This document shows positions 42,063 through 49,907 of a DNA stretch of 64,000 nucleotides, piece after piece (positions within the stretch are counted from its first letter, which is position 1; each line of letters begins with the position of its first letter). The position numbers and the translations under genes were made by a program. The notes beneath the pieces are model-generated. The model had not been told where the DNA came from. It saw only the letters and a list, made by a program, of their open reading frames with translations, and did not search any database. Origin of the DNA: Pseudomonas sp. PICF141 (GTDB lineage Bacteria; Pseudomonadota; Gammaproteobacteria; Pseudomonadales; Pseudomonadaceae); NCBI RefSeq assembly GCF_002286815.1, contig NZ_MUNM01000050.1, positions 183,220 to 247,219 on the forward strand, given 5' to 3'.

Positions 42063-42314
42063 ATGGGAATTATCGGAACCATCTTTATTGGTTTGATTGT
42101 CGGCCTGCTGGCTCGGTTTTTGAAACCGGGCGATGACAGCATGGGCTGGATCATGACCATCCTGCTCGGTATCGGCGGTTCGCTGGCGGCTACTTACGGC
42201 GGCCAGGCCCTAGGCATTTACCGCGCTGGCGAAGGCGCAGGTTTCATCGGTGCGCTGGTGGGCGCGGTGGTTTTGCTGGTGATCTACGGCCTGATCAAAA
42301 AAAGAACTCATTGA
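42063..42314 (+). CDS. GlsB/YeaQ/YmgE-family stress-response membrane protein
   Basis: The 83-residue protein is almost wholly hydrophobic with three predicted membrane segments (IIGTIFIGLIVGLLARFL; SMGWIMTILLGIGGSLAATYGG; AGFIGALVGAVVLLVIYGLI) and the family pattern LARFLKPGDD...GWIMTILLGI-GG. This is the transglycosylase-associated or YeaQ family of small inner-membrane proteins linked to acid and envelope stress. ATG 42063 follows AGAGGGAAA. It is the same neighbour of purK as in P. aeruginosa (PA5424, from memory). Monocistronic, with a stem-loop at 42323-42353 after it. Confidence 0.9.
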   Translation: MGIIGTIFIGLIVGLLARFLKPGDDSMGWIMTILLGIGGSLAATYGGQALGIYRAGEGAGFIGALVGAVVLLVIYGLIKKRTH

Positions 42315-42322
42315 AGTGATAA

Positions 42323-42353
42323 AGCCCTCTGCGCGCCATCGCCGCAGAGGGCT
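42323..42353. terminator. Stem-loop after the YeaQ-family gene
   Basis: AGCCCTCTGCG/CGCAGAGGGCT is an 11-bp perfect stem 8 bp past the stop. There is no T-run after it, so termination is only suggested. Confidence 0.5.
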
Positions 42354-42397
42354 AGAATGCTCGCGCTACCCCGTCCTTTCTTTTGCCGAGCCCTTTC

Positions 42398-42934
42398 ATG
42401 CGCCGTCTTCTGTTGACTCTTCTCTTCCTGGGCAGTGGTTTGGTCCATGCCGGCGAACTGCCGGAAACCGACTGGCTTGAACTGATGCCCAAGTCGGACC
42501 AGAAGGCCCTCGAGGCCATGCCCGAAATCGATCACAACTCACCGGAAGCCAACGGCACCTTTACCCAAAAGGGTGGCATGAAGCAGAGCAAGGGCTTGCC
42601 GGCGGTGATGTACTCGACCAAAACCGTGCCGTCGATGAACGACAAGCACATTCGCATTGGCGGTTATCCGGTACCGTTGGAATCCGACACCAAGGGCCAC
42701 AGCACGTTGTTCTTCCTCGTGCCCTATCCAGGCGCTTGCATCCACGTGCCACCACCGCCGCCAAACCAACTGGTGCTGGTGCGTTATCCAAAAGGCTTGA
42801 AGCTGAACGATATCTACACGCCGCTGTGGGTGACCGGCACGTTGAAGATCGAGACGGTCAACAATGACCTGGCGGATGCGGCGTATGCTCTGGATGCAGC
42901 GCAGGTGCGGGTGGTGCAGGAGTCTGATCTCTAG
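42398..42934 (+). CDS. DUF3299 domain-containing exported protein
   Basis: The 178-residue protein has a signal peptide (MRRLLLTLLFLGSGLVHAGE) and the DUF3299 pattern: DWLELMPKSDQKALEAMPEIDHN, IGGYPVPLESDTKGHSTLFFLVPYPGACIHVPPPPPNQLVLVRY, and PLWVTGTLKIE. The CIHVPPPPPNQ stretch with its Cys and His is the most conserved part of the family and may bind a metal. The family is annotated as lipoproteins in places, but this signal peptide has no lipobox Cys. Function unknown. Confidence 0.88.
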   Translation: MRRLLLTLLFLGSGLVHAGELPETDWLELMPKSDQKALEAMPEIDHNSPEANGTFTQKGGMKQSKGLPAVMYSTKTVPSMNDKHIRIGGYPVPLESDTKGHSTLFFLVPYPGACIHVPPPPPNQLVLVRYPKGLKLNDIYTPLWVTGTLKIETVNNDLADAAYALDAAQVRVVQESDL

Positions 42935-42950
42935 CAGCCAACGAAAATAA

Positions 42951-43042
42951 CTGTGGGAGCCAGCCTGCTGGCGATGGCGTCGTGTCAGTCAACTTGAAAG
43001 TAGCTGACGGACCGCTATCGCCAGCAGGCTGGCTCCCACATT
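42951..43042. repeat. REP-type inverted pair (GGGAGCCAGCCTGCTGGCGAT variant)
   Basis: CTGTGGGAGCCAGCCTGCTGGCGATGG and GCTATCGCCAGCAGGCTGGCTCCCACATT face each other between convergent DUF3299 and mutarotase genes. Confidence 0.86.
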
Positions 43043-43058
43043 TTGTATTGCGGTATGG

Positions 43059-43958
43059 CTAGAGCGGTTTGGTGCCGATACTGACGCCCAGGGTATGACT
43101 CGCCCCCGGTGCCAGCGTCACCACATCGTCCATCACATTGGCCGTTTCAATGCACAGCATGCGCTGCCAGCCATCGTCAGCCATATCGCTGAACGCTGCC
43201 GCGCGATCGATCCAGGGGTTCCAGATCACTGCCGAACGCGAACCGCTGCTGGTCAGTTCGATGCGTCGTTCCCAATGCGGGTCAACGATACTCAGCGTTG
43301 GCGGGGTATTGAGATAGATGCGGTCGGTTTCACCGTTAAAACGCAAATCACCGGTCTGGGTGACGGTTTTCCAGTCGTCCAGGGTTTCGATATAGCTCAA
43401 GCCATCCAGCCCTTCGACATGCACGTTGCGCACATCGCTGACCGCGAAATAGCTATGCAGGGCCTGGCTGATGGTGACGTGTTCAGCGCCCTTGTTCTGG
43501 CTCGTCAGGCTGATGTGCAACTGCTCATCCAGACGAATGCTCAACTTCAAGTCCACCTGATGTGGCCAGCCTGGCAGGCCGCCTTCGGGGTAGGGCAGAT
43601 TGAATTCCGCCTTCAGGCTTTCGCCCTCGGTTTCGATGCCGAGCAGCTCCCAGTCCATCGCCCGCACCAGACCATGGGCGGTCGGCGGTTCCTGGCTGAC
43701 GCGCATGGCCTGGACACTCTGCGGGTTGCGCGCCAGGTTGCCGAACCACGGCCAGCACACCGGCACGCCGGCGCGGATGCTTTTGCCAGCCTTGAACACA
43801 GCCTTGTCGTTCAGCCAGATCAGCGGCGGCTGGCCGTCCACTTGATAACTGAGAATGTGCGCACCTTGTTGGGCCACCAGCAATTCGGCCTGACCGTGGC
43901 GGATGCGCCAGCAGTTCAGTTCATCCAGTTTCACGGCTTCAACGTTGGGCGTGCTCAT
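43059..43958 (-). CDS. D-hexose-6-phosphate mutarotase (YeaD family)
   Basis: The 299-residue cytosolic enzyme interconverts anomers of glucose 6-phosphate and related hexose phosphates. It has the YeaD and aldose-1-epimerase pattern: AHILSYQVDGQPPLIWLNDKAVFKAGKSIRAGVPVCWPWFGN, AHGLVRAMDWEL with the catalytic His, SQALHSYFAVSDV, and IWNPWIDRAAAFSDMADDGW at the C-terminus. ATG 43958 is conserved. The gene is 84 bp from a convergent acyl-CoA thioesterase gene and is not part of an obvious operon. Confidence 0.92.
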   Translation of the reverse strand: MSTPNVEAVKLDELNCWRIRHGQAELLVAQQGAHILSYQVDGQPPLIWLNDKAVFKAGKSIRAGVPVCWPWFGNLARNPQSVQAMRVSQEPPTAHGLVRAMDWELLGIETEGESLKAEFNLPYPEGGLPGWPHQVDLKLSIRLDEQLHISLTSQNKGAEHVTISQALHSYFAVSDVRNVHVEGLDGLSYIETLDDWKTVTQTGDLRFNGETDRIYLNTPPTLSIVDPHWERRIELTSSGSRSAVIWNPWIDRAAAFSDMADDGWQRMLCIETANVMDDVVTLAPGASHTLGVSIGTKPL

Positions 43959-44042
43959 GGGACAACTCTCAATCAGGAACAATGACTCAATGGACCGCAA
44001 AACGGTCGCGGGGTTTAACGCGCCGTTTTTACAAGCTCCGGT

Positions 44043-44447
44043 TTAACGGGCCCGAGGCGGAACCGAGCGAGTGCGGCCGCTACCGTCGATGGCGACGAAC
44101 ACGAACACGGCTTCGGTCACTTTACGCCATTCGCTGGACAGTGGGTCATCGCTCCAGACTTCAACCATCATCTGGATCGAGCTACGGCCGATTTCCAGGG
44201 CCTGGGTATAGAAGGACAGCTGCGCGCCCACCGCTACCGGCACCAGAAACGCCATGCGATCGATTGCCACGGTGGCCACGCGACCACCCGCCACCTTGCT
44301 GGCCATTGCGGTGCCAGCCAAATCCATCTGCGCCACCAGCCAGCCGCCGAAAATATCGCCAAAGCCGTTGGTTTCGCGCGGAAGCGCGGTGATTTGCAGG
44401 GCCAGGTCGCCTTGCGGGATTGGATCTTCTTGTTCGAGCTCTATCAT
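44043..44447 (-). CDS. Acyl-CoA thioesterase, YciA-type hotdog protein
   Basis: The 134-residue hotdog protein shows LALQITALPRETNGFGDIFGGWLVAQMDLAGTAMASKV, with the catalytic Asp of the YciA/BACH family after the helix, and VATVAIDRMAFLVPVAVGAQLSFYTQ. It hydrolyses acyl-CoA esters. It is a different subfamily from the 160-residue thioesterase at 2527. ATG 44447 follows AGAGG. Upstream lies a 400-bp gap to the divergent transporter gene. Confidence 0.87.
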   Translation of the reverse strand: MIELEQEDPIPQGDLALQITALPRETNGFGDIFGGWLVAQMDLAGTAMASKVAGGRVATVAIDRMAFLVPVAVGAQLSFYTQALEIGRSSIQMMVEVWSDDPLSSEWRKVTEAVFVFVAIDGSGRTRSVPPRAR

Positions 44448-44848
44448 GCCGGGGGTGCCTCTGACCCGTGACTCTTCATTGGTACTTCAGGTTGAATAGC
44501 CGTCTTACGGCTCCGCGCGCAAGTGCCTGCGCACTGGAGCCTTGGAAAAACGATTCAGCCCCGAACATACTGCGTTCGTCACGTTTTTCTTAAGGCGCCT
44601 AAAGGGAAACTCTGCGAAATCGGCTGACAGGTGCCAACGACGGTTTCGCACAGCAACCCTTACAAACCGTTGCAATGTTGCGAGTATATCGATCGGTAGA
44701 CTCCGAGACGACCATCCGGTTCTCATTTTGACCGTCAAATACGCGCTTCTATGTGCTTTTTTGAACAATTTGCTATCGTGCCGAACCTGCCCAAGCCTCT
44801 GCCAGCGTTGTCGAGGTTGCAGATCCGACTATAAGAGAAGCCCTTGCC
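44448..44848. other. 401-bp divergent gap between thioesterase and MHS transporter genes
   Basis: No convincing gene is present; an 87-codon frame at 44505-44768 (minus) lacks any family look and a ribosome site. The gap has a small AGCCG-TCTTA-CGGCT stem (44500-44514) and a weak promoter candidate for the transporter, TTGACC (44729-44734) with TATGTG about 16 bp on. Confidence 0.5.
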
Positions 44849-46147
44849 ATGACCACAGCGCCCTCGAGCATCGCGCAGCCCAGCCAATCCGCACGCCCGT
44901 TGACCCGCAACGACTATAAGACGTTATCGCTGTCTGCCCTGGGCGGAGCGCTGGAGTTTTACGACTTCATCATCTTTGTGTTCTTTGCCACAGTGGTCGG
45001 CAAACTGTTCTTTCCCGCCGACATGCCCGAGTGGCTGCGCTTGATGCAGACATTCGGCATCTTCGCCGCCGGCTACCTGGCGCGGCCATTGGGCGGCATC
45101 GTCATGGCGCACTTCGGTGATCTGCTGGGACGCAAGAAGATGTTCACTTTGAGCATTTTCATGATGGCAGTCCCGACCCTGATCATGGGCTTGCTGCCCA
45201 CTTACGCGCAAATAGGTATGTGGGCGCCGATCCTGTTGCTGCTGATGCGGGTCATCCAGGGCGCGGCGATTGGCGGTGAAGTGCCGGGGGCCTGGGTATT
45301 CGTTTCCGAGCACGTGCCGCAGCGTCACATCGGTTATGCCTGCGGCACGCTGACCAGCGGTCTGACCGCCGGTATTCTTTTGGGCTCGTTGGTCGCGACC
45401 GCAATCAATAGCATCTATACGCCGGTGGAAGTGTCGGATTACGCCTGGCGAATCCCGTTCCTGCTGGGCGGCGTGTTTGGCCTGTTCTCGGTCTACCTGC
45501 GTCGTTGGCTCCACGAAACCCCGGTGTTTGCCGAGCTGCAATTGCGCAAAGCCCTGGCCGAGGAAGTACCGCTGCGCGCCGTGTTGCGCGACCATCGCGG
45601 TGCGATTCTGATTTCCATGCTGCTGACCTGGCTGCTGTCCGCCGCCATTGTGGTGCTGATTCTGATGACCCCGACCGTATTGCAAACGGTCTATCACTTC
45701 GCGCCAACCACTGCCCTGCAGTCCAACAGCGTGGCGATTGTGCTGCTGAGCATCGGCTGCATCATTGCCGGCGCCCTGGCGGATCGTTTCGGTGCGGGAC
45801 GCGTATTCGTGTTCGGCTGCGCTGCGTTGCTCGCCAGCTCCTGGACCTTCTACCACAGCCTGGCTGAGCATCCCGACTGGCTGTTCCCGATGTACGCCCT
45901 GACAGGCCTGCTGGTGGGCACCATTGGTGCGGTCCCGTATGTCATGGTCAAGGCATTCCCGCCCGTGGTGCGCTTCAGCGGCCTGTCGTTTTCCTACAAC
46001 GTCGCCTACGCCATTTTCGGTGGCCTCACGCCGATGATCGTCAGCCTGCTGCTCAAGGAAAGCCCGATGGGGCCTGCCTATTATGTGGCGGTTCTGTGTG
46101 GCGTCGGGATTCTGGTGGGGGCGTATCTCTGGAAGAAGGGTCGCTAA
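44849..46147 (+). CDS. MHS-family (MFS) metabolite:proton symporter
   Basis: The 432-residue inner-membrane protein has 12 predicted membrane segments and the MFS loop 2-3 motif HFGDLLGRKKMFTLSIFMM. It resembles the metabolite:H+ symporter (MHS) group of ProP, KgtP and ShiA: AALGGALEFYDFIIFVFFATVVGKLFFP at the N-terminus, GIFAAGYLARPLGGIVMAHFGD, and RVIQGAAIGGEVPGAWVFVSEH. The group imports organic acids and osmolytes; the substrate cannot be read. Its ATG 44849 follows AGAAG. It has no partner gene and no regulator next to it. Confidence 0.9.
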   Translation: MTTAPSSIAQPSQSARPLTRNDYKTLSLSALGGALEFYDFIIFVFFATVVGKLFFPADMPEWLRLMQTFGIFAAGYLARPLGGIVMAHFGDLLGRKKMFTLSIFMMAVPTLIMGLLPTYAQIGMWAPILLLLMRVIQGAAIGGEVPGAWVFVSEHVPQRHIGYACGTLTSGLTAGILLGSLVATAINSIYTPVEVSDYAWRIPFLLGGVFGLFSVYLRRWLHETPVFAELQLRKALAEEVPLRAVLRDHRGAILISMLLTWLLSAAIVVLILMTPTVLQTVYHFAPTTALQSNSVAIVLLSIGCIIAGALADRFGAGRVFVFGCAALLASSWTFYHSLAEHPDWLFPMYALTGLLVGTIGAVPYVMVKAFPPVVRFSGLSFSYNVAYAIFGGLTPMIVSLLLKESPMGPAYYVAVLCGVGILVGAYLWKKGR

Positions 46148-46159
46148 GCCGACCGACGT

Positions 46160-46244
46160 CTTCGCGGGCAAGCCTCGCTCCTACAGGTCATGCGCCAATT
46201 TTGAAATGACACTAATCCTGTAGGAACGAGGCTTGCCCGCGAAG
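46160..46244. repeat. REP-type inverted pair (TTGCCCGCGAA family)
   Basis: CTTCGCGGGCAAGCCTCGCTCCTACAGG and CCTGTAGGAACGAGGCTTGCCCGCGAAG face each other across about 30 bp, after the transporter gene and 42 bp before the Pho box of pstS. Confidence 0.88.
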
Positions 46245-46285
46245 AACGATAACGCGGTCTGCCTGCAAAAAAGGCAAATGCTGGC

Positions 46286-46303
46286 CTTTCATCCAATTGT
46301 CAT
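46286..46303 (+). promoter_or_regulatory. Pho box upstream of pstS
   Basis: CTTTCAT-CCAA-TTGTCAT matches the PhoB direct repeat (CTGTCAT-N4-CTGTCAT) with one change in each half. A third, weaker half (ATTTCAG) follows at the 11-bp period. It lies 77 bp before the pstS ATG. Confidence 0.9.
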
Positions 46304-46380
46304 ATTTCAGCCATAGAGTGTTCACACGGCCTGCTGATACTTGGCCCCGACTTAACACACCTATCTGCTAGGAGTAAGGC

Positions 46381-47379
46381 ATGAAACTGAAGCGTTTGAT
46401 GGCGGCAATGACTTTTGTCGCTGCTGGCGTTGCGACTGCCAACGCGGTTGCCGCTGTTGACCCTGCTATCCCGAGCTACACCAAGACCACTGGTGTGTCG
46501 GGCAACCTGTCCAGCGTCGGCTCCGATACCCTGGCCAACCTCATGACCCTGTGGGCTGAGAACTACAAAAAAGAATACCCGAACGTAAACATCCAGATTC
46601 AGGCTGCCGGTTCTTCTACCGCGCCACCTGCGTTGACTGAAGGCACCGCTAACCTGGGCCCGATGAGCCGCAAGATGAAGGACAACGAACTGCAAGCCTT
46701 CGAAACCAAGTACGGCTACAAGCCAACCGCTATTCCGGTTGCTGTGGATGCCTTGGCGGTGTTCGTACACAAGGACAACCCGATCCAGCACCTGACCATG
46801 GAACAGGTCGATGCGATCTTCTCCTCGACGCGTCTGTGCGGCGGTAAAACCGATGTGAAAACCTGGGGCGATCTGGGTGTGACCGGCGATCTGGCCAACA
46901 AGCCGGTGCAACTGTTCGGTCGTAACTCGGTATCCGGTACTTATGGCTACTTCAAGGAAGAAGCCCTGTGCAAAGGCGACTTCAAGCCAAACGTCAATGA
47001 ACAACCAGGCTCGGCTTCGGTCGTGCAATCGATCAGCTCTTCGCTGAACGGCGTGGGCTACTCGGGCATCGGCTACAAGACCGCCAGCGTGAAAACCGTG
47101 GCCCTGGCCAAGAAAGGCAGCACCGATTTCGTTGAAGACACTGAAGAAAACGCCCTGAACGGCAAGTATCCGCTGTCGCGTTTCCTCTACGTGTACGTCA
47201 ACAAGGCCCCGAACAAGCCTCTGGCCCCGCTGGAAGCTGAGTTCGTGAAGCTGATTCTGTCCAAACAGGGTCAGGAAGTGGTTGTGAAAGACGGCTACAT
47301 CCCGGTGCCAGCCAAGGTTGCTGCAAAAGCACTGGCTGACCTGGGTCTGCAAGAAGGCGGCAACGTCGCAAAAAAGTAA
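46381..47379 (+). CDS. pstS: Phosphate ABC transporter periplasmic binding protein PstS
   Basis: PstS captures inorganic phosphate in the periplasm for the high-affinity PstSCAB importer. The 332-residue protein has a signal peptide ([22 protein letters not shown]), [20 protein letters not shown], the phosphate-binding loop [11 protein letters not shown], and [17 protein letters not shown]. This is the longer PstS form of pseudomonads. ATG 46381 follows AGGAG. A Pho box at 46286-46303 places it under PhoB. pstC follows after a 230-bp spacer containing an inverted repeat. Confidence 0.96.
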   Translation: MKLKRLMAAMTFVAAGVATANAVAAVDPAIPSYTKTTGVSGNLSSVGSDTLANLMTLWAENYKKEYPNVNIQIQAAGSSTAPPALTEGTANLGPMSRKMKDNELQAFETKYGYKPTAIPVAVDALAVFVHKDNPIQHLTMEQVDAIFSSTRLCGGKTDVKTWGDLGVTGDLANKPVQLFGRNSVSGTYGYFKEEALCKGDFKPNVNEQPGSASVVQSISSSLNGVGYSGIGYKTASVKTVALAKKGSTDFVEDTEENALNGKYPLSRFLYVYVNKAPNKPLAPLEAEFVKLILSKQGQEVVVKDGYIPVPAKVAAKALADLGLQEGGNVAKK

Positions 47380-47409
47380 AACCCTAGGTCCGGGCTAAAC
47401 CCGGACCTG

Positions 47410-47511
47410 TGTAGGAGCTGTCGAGGGAACCGAGGCTGCGATCTTTTGATCTGGCTTTCCAATTGCAAGATCAAAAGATCGCAGCCTCGGTTTTTCGACA
47501 GTTCCTACACC
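47410..47511. repeat. Inverted repeat, GATCGCAGCCT...TAGGAGCTG family
   Basis: TGTGTAGGAGCTGTCGAGGG...GGCTGCGATCTTTTGATC and GATCAAAAGATCGCAGCC...GACAGTTCCTACAC form a ~100-bp palindrome between pstS and pstC. It can end the pstS transcript or reduce downstream expression relative to pstS. Confidence 0.88.
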
Positions 47512-47569
47512 CCCAAATTTTCACTCCGCTGCCGGTTTCTCCCGGCGGCGGATTTGTTGCGTCACTGCA

Positions 47570-47587
47570 TTGTCATCTTTCTGTCAT
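47570..47587 (+). promoter_or_regulatory. Second Pho box, upstream of pstC
   Basis: TTGTCAT-CTTT-CTGTCAT differs from the consensus by one base. Only 22 bp separate its end from the pstC ATG at 47610, so transcription from it would give an almost leaderless mRNA or use ATG 47634. Confidence 0.85.
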
Positions 47588-47609
47588 ACAGGATCGCTAG
47601 GGTGTGCGC

Positions 47610-49892
47610 ATGAATGATCTGGCCAATTCCACCATGACTACAAATCCCCCCAAGCGAATTGACTTCAATACGCCTGAGCTGCAACGCAAGCGCCGTATTC
47701 GTGCGCTGAAAGATCGCCTGACCCGTTGGTACGTCCTCGTGGGCGGCCTCGCCGTTCTCGGCGCGATCACCTTGATCTTTTTCTTCCTCGGTTACGTCGT
47801 CGCGCCGCTGTTCCAGGGGGCCGACCTGACCGCCAAAGACGCCATCACGCCCGCCTGGATGCAAGATGCCGGCAAGCCGCTGATGATTTCCCTCGAAGAA
47901 CAGAACCAGGTCGCCATGCGGGTTTCCGACAAGGGCCAGGCATTGTTCTTTGATGTCGACACGGGCACTGAGCTGCGCCGCGTCGACCTGCCGATTCCGG
48001 CCGGCACCCGCGTGACGTCCATCGGTGAAGATCAGCCTGGCCAGCCGTTGGTGGCGTTGGGTTTGTCCAACGGTCAGGCGCTGGTGTTCCGTCACACCTA
48101 TAAAGTCAGCTACCCGGAAGGCAAGAAGACCATCTCGCCGGCCATCGAATACCCGTACGGCGAAACGCCAATCGTGTTGAACGAGGCGGGCGGCGCTCTG
48201 GAACACGTCAGCCTCAATGCTGCCGATTCGACTCTGCTACTGGCCGGCTCTACGGCCGCGCAGTTGCATGTCCTGTCGCTGACCAGCGAAGAAAACATGA
48301 TGACCGGCGAAGTCACCAACGAGCAGAAGCGCGTTGAGCTGCCGCAAATGACCGAGCCGGTGAAGAACATCTTCATCGACCCGCGTCAGCAGTGGTTGTA
48401 CGTGGTCAATGGTCGCGCTCAGGCCGACGTTTTCAGCCTGCGCGACAAGAGCCTTAACGGGCGCTACAAATTGCTTGAAGACGGCAATACCGAAGTCACC
48501 GCTATTACCCAATTGCTGGGCGGCATCTCGCTGATCGTCGGTGACTCCAAGGGTGGTCTGGCCCAATGGTTCATGGCTCGAGACCCGGATGGCGAGCAGC
48601 GCTTCAAGCAGATCCGCACCTTCCAGATGGGCACGGCGCCGATCATTGAAATCACCGCTGAAGAGCGTCGCAAAGGCTTCGTTGCCCTGGATGCGTCCGG
48701 CAAACTGGGCGTGTTCCACAGCACCGCTCACCGCACGTTGCTGGTGGATCAGGTGGTCGATGGCCAAGGTCTTTTCGGCCTGTCGCCACGGGCCAACCGC
48801 GTGATCGTGGAGCAGGGCGGCAAGCTTCAACCGCTGCTGCTCGACAACCCGCACCCGGAAGTGTCGTGGAGCGCGTTGTGGAGCAAGGTCTGGTACGAGA
48901 ACTACGACGAGCCTAAGTACGTCTGGCAATCGACCGCGGCCAATACTGACTTCGAACCCAAGCTGAGCCTCTCGCCGCTGACGTTCGGCACCTTGAAAGC
49001 TGCGTTCTACGCCATGCTGCTGGCCGCGCCACTGGCTGTTGCCGCCGCAATCTACACCGCGTACTTCATGGCCCCGGGCATGCGCCGCAAGGTCAAACCG
49101 GTGATCGAGCTGATGGAAGCGATGCCGACGGTAATCCTCGGTTTCTTCGCCGGCCTGTTCCTCGCTCCGTATGTGGAAGGACATTTGCCGGGCATTTTCA
49201 GCCTGCTGCTGTTGATGCCGATCGGCATCCTGGTCGCCGGTTTCACTTTCAGCCGCCTGCCTGAATCGCTGCGCCTGCGGGTGCCGGACGGCTGGGAAAG
49301 CGCGATCCTGATTCCGGTGATCCTGTTCGTGGGCTGGCTGTCGCTGTACATGAGCCCGTACATGGAAACCTGGTTCTTCGGCGGCGACATGCGCATGTGG
49401 ATCTCCCACGACCTGGGCATCACCTACGACCAACGCAACGCTCTGGTGGTCGGCCTGGCCATGGGCTTTGCGGTGATTCCGAACATCTACTCCATCGCCG
49501 AAGACGCCGTGTTCAGCGTGCCTCGCGGTTTGACCCTCGGTTCTCTGGCCCTCGGCGCCACGCCGTGGCAGACCATGACGCGCGTGGTGATCCTCACCGC
49601 CAGCCCGGGCATCTTCTCGGCGCTGATGATCGGCATGGGCCGTGCGGTGGGTGAAACCATGATTGTGCTGATGGCCACCGGCAACACTCCGGTCATGGAG
49701 ATGAACCTGTTCGAAGGCCTGCGCACCCTGGCGGCCAACGTTGCGGTGGAGATGCCTGAGTCGGAAGTCGGCGGCAGCCACTACCGCGTGCTGTTCCTCT
49801 CGGCGCTGGTGCTGTTGTTGTTCACCTTCATCATGAACACCCTCGCGGAACTGATTCGTCAGCGTCTGCGCAAGAAATACTCGTCGCTTTAA
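47610..49892 (+). CDS. pstC: Phosphate ABC transporter permease PstC (long form)
   Basis: PstC is one of two permeases of the phosphate importer. This long form (760 residues, against ~319 in E. coli) has a first membrane helix (~40-65, YVLVGGLAVLGAITLIFFFLGYVV), a large WD/beta-propeller-like periplasmic insertion (~75-445), then the permease domain (LKAAFYAMLLAAPLAVAAAIYTAYF to the C-terminus) with EAA-type loop ALGATPWQTMTRVVILTASPGIFSALMIGMGRAVGET. The insertion is a known feature of Pseudomonas PstC. ATG 47610 is 2 codons after GTG 47604; ATG 47634 is an alternative. The Pho box at 47570 drives it apart from pstS. Confidence 0.92.
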   Translation: MNDLANSTMTTNPPKRIDFNTPELQRKRRIRALKDRLTRWYVLVGGLAVLGAITLIFFFLGYVVAPLFQGADLTAKDAITPAWMQDAGKPLMISLEEQNQVAMRVSDKGQALFFDVDTGTELRRVDLPIPAGTRVTSIGEDQPGQPLVALGLSNGQALVFRHTYKVSYPEGKKTISPAIEYPYGETPIVLNEAGGALEHVSLNAADSTLLLAGSTAAQLHVLSLTSEENMMTGEVTNEQKRVELPQMTEPVKNIFIDPRQQWLYVVNGRAQADVFSLRDKSLNGRYKLLEDGNTEVTAITQLLGGISLIVGDSKGGLAQWFMARDPDGEQRFKQIRTFQMGTAPIIEITAEERRKGFVALDASGKLGVFHSTAHRTLLVDQVVDGQGLFGLSPRANRVIVEQGGKLQPLLLDNPHPEVSWSALWSKVWYENYDEPKYVWQSTAANTDFEPKLSLSPLTFGTLKAAFYAMLLAAPLAVAAAIYTAYFMAPGMRRKVKPVIELMEAMPTVILGFFAGLFLAPYVEGHLPGIFSLLLLMPIGILVAGFTFSRLPESLRLRVPDGWESAILIPVILFVGWLSLYMSPYMETWFFGGDMRMWISHDLGITYDQRNALVVGLAMGFAVIPNIYSIAEDAVFSVPRGLTLGSLALGATPWQTMTRVVILTASPGIFSALMIGMGRAVGETMIVLMATGNTPVMEMNLFEGLRTLAANVAVEMPESEVGGSHYRVLFLSALVLLLFTFIMNTLAELIRQRLRKKYSSL

Positions 49893-49907
49893 GAAAGGTA
49901 GAAGTCT

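Noticed and set aside
44505..44768. 87-codon minus-strand frame in the 44.4-44.8 kb gap
   Set aside because: No ribosome site, no family pattern, Arg/Phe-rich random look.
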